This document shows, in pieces, positions 24,801-30,800 of a stretch of DNA of 64,000 nucleotides. The notes under the pieces were generated by a model. That model saw only the letters and a list, made by a program, of their open reading frames with translations. It did no database searches and was not told the DNA's origin. Position numbers and translations under genes: made by a program. Numbering within the stretch: position 1 is the first letter of the stretch; each line of letters begins with the position of its first letter. Source of the stretch: Stictocephala bisonia (lineage: Eukaryota > Arthropoda > Insecta > Hemiptera > Membracidae); assembly GCA_035578905.1 (NCBI GenBank), contig JAQJVL010000046.1, forward strand, positions 851,010-915,009, read 5' to 3'.

Positions 24801-27800
24801 GTTTATTTTTCGTTTTACATGTTTTTTTTTGTACTGAACACGAATATATGATTTTTGATTCTCAATTAAATTATTTTTTCGGACCGAGAAATACAAAATT
24901 GTCTATTTACTCAATAAAAATTCGTAATTTAAGTTAAATTCGTGTTCCTGGTCTCTGAGACGGCCTGCCGGCCATCCCTTCAGTGGAAATATAGGTGAAA
25001 TTTGTTTTTGTGGTTAATTGTTGTTGTATATAATGATCGTGTTATGGCCGCTAATCGCGTTTCACCGCGAAAGTAGTTTTATCGTTATATGTCGAGAAAT
25101 AATTATAGACCAAACTAGTTTTCACATTCAGCACAAAAACTCATCAAATTTTTTAAAAACACGATTAAAATATCATTTAAATTAACGAAAATATGTCAAA
25201 AATACTAAAAGGTGTAACATCGGTTTCTCCGAATATTCCACTAAAATACGTGATTTCCGCAGAATAAAAAGCATATTTCGTAAAAATGTAGCTGATTCTC
25301 GACCAATTTCACGTAGTTTTCAAATTGTTATATGTGGCAACTAACTGGGTAATAACTGTGTTATATTTATTACAGGAAACCACGTAGGAGAAATCTAACT
25401 CTTATACAACGAACATGTTCTTATTAGTATTGTCACCATAAGAAAACACGTGCATTTAATGGTTTATCTACTTGGGAAAACATCTCACCATGGCTTGCCC
25501 TGTGTACCCAGTAGTAGCAGAAGTCCACTCCTATGGCGGCAATGTACCACGTGACCGGCGATTCCCAGGGGAGGTCCACGATGTGGAAGTTGTCGTAGAT
25601 GTAGATATAGAGGGCACTCTCCCCACCTCGGAACAGCAGTCTGGAAGTAAACATTGGAATAAGTTCTATATGCAAGTTATATAATATAAATGTAGGTGAT
25701 TTTAAATTGATTTTAAAATTGTATTAAAATCAAACTAAAATGAAACGTAATTTAAAGAAATGTAGATGCCCATAAAACCTGTTTCCATCAAACTCTGTTC
25801 TCGGCTGTAAATGTTGTCATTATTCATGATATAAACTGATGTTTGATTTTTAAACATAAACTACGCAAATTGCTTTTCTATTCAATATCAGGTTAGATTG
25901 TACCAGATTGTTAAAGTTTTCGTAAGTGGTGTTCCTCAAGGCTCCGTCTTCAGTCTGCTTCCTTTTCTTGCTTACATCAACAGACCTGTTTTATGATTTT
26001 TTCCCTGAAATCTTCACTGTTTAATCAATATAAATTGATTTCAATAAAAACTTAAAATCACTGCATTTACTTACGCATATAAAAGTAATGTATCGGAATC
26101 ATACATTTTATAAGGATTAAAACGTGACGAAGTAATTTTACCGCCTCTAGAAGCCAAGAAAACGTTGTTTCAGGAAATTGAAGAACTTTTTTTGAAAAGG
26201 TAACATTCTAAAATATTTAAAATTTATATAAAACGCACACCCACCCGCCTATTAGTTGAAGGAAAAGTGTTCAACAAAGAGGACCAGTGATTGGATAGTG
26301 CCTTCTTCCTACATTCAGATGGTGTTACAATGACGATGTTGTCATGGGGTTAGACTTAAGCACGCATACTAATTTACGTATATGGGTGCGTAACCCACGC
26401 ACCCACCCATACACGTACAGTGGTATTGACCCTCCCGCCCGCCCATACACGTACATTGGCATTGACCCACCCGCCCACCTATACAAATACAGTGGTATTG
26501 ACCCACCCGTCCACCTATACATACGCGTATACAGTGGTATTGATATACAGTATACACATCCATTGGCATAGACCCTCCCACCCGCCCATACACGTACATT
26601 GGCATTGACCCACCCGCCCGCCCATTCACGTACAGTGGCATTAACCCACCCTCCCACCTATACACATACAGTGGTACTTTATCTGTATTGTATAAAATAT
26701 CAAAAAATTAAACACTAAATCATTTACTTTCCTTAGTCATAATCATTTAATTAAAATTTTCAGTAAAAAAAATACAGTAACTGTAATTAACACACATATA
26801 AATGGGAAGGCATTTAAAGTATATTATGACTTTATATTTATTAATAACCACAGTTAACCCACCCGCCCACCCATACACGTCCATACACGCACGTGGTATT
26901 ACCCACCCGCCCACCCATACACGCATGTTGGTATTACCCACTCACCCACCCATACACGCATGGTGGTATTACCCACCCGCCCACCCATACACGCATGGTG
27001 GTATTACCCACCCACCCACCCATACACGCATGGGGTTAATGTACTTCGACCCAGTATTAAAATATGAATGCGGTATATGAAAACTAGTACAAGTTCCAGT
27101 ATTCCAACTAGTAACAACTATTGAAACAACAAATGAATTAGGAAAACAATGGTGTGATCGGATTGTTGATAGACCTCTCAGTTTCTTATCAAACAGCCTT
27201 CACACTCGGATACACATAATTTCTGTGCCGCAGTAAATGGCATACTACAAGTTATCCATAAATGTTCAAATTAGCACACATAGTTATGTACCTCCTTTCA
27301 GTAAACCGACTAAACTAAAACTAATGCTTAGGTGCCAAAGTCTTAAATCTAGAAGTTTAAGCATTTTAATTGTACTCATTGTTTGTCTATTTTTAAATTA
27401 ATTTAGATAGTGTGGCAAGGTGGTATGTAGTTGCAACAGAAACTCTGTAGTGGACTTGTGAGACAGCGAGACTTAATAACGTTTTAATTATGATACATTA
27501 TTACAAAAATCCAGTTTTTGGATCCAGTTTCATACTGTCTTAAGAGCATTCAACCTCTAAGGGACCCACAATCCCGGGGGAGGAGTGTGTTCTGGATCTT
27601 ACATAACTTTCTTCCTGTCCTGCTCTTCCTGCTTGACAGTTCATATCATTTGACATTGACTTGTCTGCAGAGTATAATCTCCCCAACCAATTAATACTGT
27701 GAGCCCAAAGAAAATGTTTGTAGAAAAATAAAATGTCTGCCTGTTTAAAAATTTGAGTTTTAAGTGGTTTCAATATGTTCATATATTTTTCGAAGTATAG

Positions 27801-30800
27801 TTAACTAAACCAACATAAATGTTTTTAGGCCACAATATGCCTATATACGTATGTGTAAATTATAATCTTCAGTGTATCTCAAATATACTTTTTACTTTCT
27901 TTCTGACATTTCTCTGAAGGGATTTATTTAATAAATAGAATAAACAATTCTTTAATACACTAATGCCTGGACTGTCTTTAAGTTTAAAATTTGAAATGAT
28001 GAATTATCTGTAAACATCCTGATTAATGTTAAAAATAATTTATATATTTAATAAATAAAAAAATGTTGTAAATGTACTATTTTTGAAAATGAGCACATCA
28101 ATTGTTTAAGTAATTTTGAACCCTATGTTTGTAAATATTTGTAGAAGATGTTCGCACACTCTTCACACGTCAGGGATAAAATCTTTCAATGATCCAGTTA
28201 GTAATGCTAGAAATTTGTGTATAGTTTGTGAGTCTAAGGTTCTACGTTTTAAAGCCACTTTTCAAATTTCTAGCTTACCGGGAAGTACCTTAGAAATTGC
28301 GTCACTTATTGGTTGTTCATATAGATTTATTGCACTAGACAAGATAAAAAGGTACTTCTCCATATTGCTTAGATAGAAATGTCAATTTATGAGCTAGATT
28401 TTCTTTTCATGTTAATTCAAACAGTAAATTCCTTCCGAGAAGAAAGACGGAATGCCACGCCACTATCTTGACCTTGGCAATATTCATTTGTTTACAGGGT
28501 TTAATTCATTATTTATTCAATGAACCAACTGAAGTAGTGGCGTAAATAGCTGGTTTTGTTACAGCATCTTATCAACTTGTTTGTTTGATTATTTAATAAT
28601 CAATCTTGTTTCAGTATTTACCACATTCCATTTGTGTTGTTTTCCCATAAAGACAAGTTCTTTTTCAAATGACTACTGTGAACGTATTATCATTTTAGTC
28701 CCTTGATTGTGAGTTGCAAAGAAAAGTTTTGAATCCACGAATTTATAGAGAGGTTTATATGACCCTATTATTGTGGATGGATGGGGTTATTAATGGTCAT
28801 GACTTTAGACTGGAGTTCATCCAAATTGACTGGGAGGCAGTAATGTGTTAAAACTTCTTATATTGTGATTCAAATGTCATACAAGTAATCGCTCAGATTT
28901 AAAACTCGTAAGTGGTGTTCCTCAAGGCTCCATCATCGGCCCACTTCTTTTTCTTGCTTACATCAATTGACCTGATTTCTAATGTTTTTCCTGAAATCTT
29001 CCCTGTTTTATATTTCATCTTCAGGGATGTTTAGCTTTTGAGACTTTTCTTGGTTTCTTTCATCCAGTTTCTTTTTATTTTACTTCTTTACACATCTTTT
29101 TGACCAGTCTGCTTTGCTCATCCTGTGAATATGCCCAGAGGGTATGTACACACTTTAATGTATAAATCATAGTATATATATGTGTGTTTTACTATGATAT
29201 AAAAATAATAATAAACTGCTTTCAAAATACTGAACGTGGGAAATTTGTTTGCTTAAGAATTTTTGATTATTCAAAAGAATTTGATAGTATAAACCACAAC
29301 ATTCTTCATCAAAAATTAAATTACTATGTATTTGAAAGTAATTCATTAACATTAATGAAATCATACTTGGAACATAAATTTCAATTTGTAGAAATTAATT
29401 GTCGACTTTCAAAAGGTAAAGTAACTAAATGTGAATGATATTCCGAAAAATGTTAACTCTACAAATATTAAACGTTTCTTATTTGCTGACGATGTTGGGT
29501 TGATATTTACATCACATTGTTATAAAAAATTGGAAGAAGTGATTTCTTTTACAACAAATAAATTTATTAATTATTGGTGTAATGCTAATAAATTAATTCT
29601 TAATACAAACAAAATTTATGACATAAATTTTACTTACTCAAATTAATTGAGACTGGATCCTAAAGTCAATCCAATAAAATGTTTATAAATTAATCATAAT
29701 CTATCTTGGAATAATCATTTGGATTATACGATAAAATTCTGAAGAAAGGTATTTACTGTTTAAGAAGATTAAAGTACAATGTTAGTGAAGAAGTACTATT
29801 ATAAATTTACTATGCACATATTCATAGCATATTAAGTTATGGAATAATACTATGGGGTCATTCATAAAATTCAACTAAATTATTTAAAATTAAAAAAAAA
29901 ACAATTCGACTAAATTGTCGAGTACCTTTTAAAACTCCTTGCAGACCTTAATCTAAAAAATTAAATATAATGACTCTTCCTTCACCATTCATTTACAAAA
30001 GCTAATTGTACACAAAAAACAATTTTAACTACACTACTATGAGTTCGGCTGTTTTCGTTATGTGTTTACAACCTGCGAAACATCATATGTTCAACAGCTG
30101 TCTATTGTTTACTACCGAAAGTAACATTGTTTACAACCGAAAATTTTCCACAGTCAACAACACCTGCTTTTAAAACATGTTTCTAATTTAATAAACAGTT
30201 AACATTCCAAAAATGAGTTTTTATTCCGTAGTGTAGCGAAAAGTATCGTTCAAAACTCGAGTGAAAGTGTTTTGTATGTTCTCGACCATTCGAAGTGCTC
30301 GACAAGTCTCGCACTTCAAACATATAGTCTCGAACATGCAAAACCCCACTTTCCACTCTTGTTATGAAATATATTTTTTCACTACATTACTATGAGTTCA
30401 GCTGTTTTCGTTGTGTTTACAACCTGCGATACATCATATTTTCAACAGCTGTCTATTGTTTACTACCGAAAGTAACATTGTTTACAACCGAAAATTTTCC
30501 ACAGTCAACAACACCTGTTTTTATTCCGTAGTGTAGTGAAAAGTATCGTTCAAAACTCGAGTGAAAGTGTTTTGTATGTTCTCGACCATTTGAAGTGCTC
30601 GACAAGTCTCGCACTTCAAACATATGGTCTCGAACATGCAAAACCCCACTTTCCACTCTTGTTATGAAATATACTATTACATACATTTCCTCAAAACAAA
30701 AATATACATGAGCAAGAAACAAGAAATTCAAATCAATTTTAAATTATACAATGTAAATACTCAAAAACACAATAAAAGCCATGAATTTAAGACTATTAAA

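Noticed and set aside
26325..27080. Gly/Trp/Val-rich and Pro/Thr/His-rich ORFs on both strands
   Set aside because: Artefacts of the 35-bp GC-rich minisatellite.
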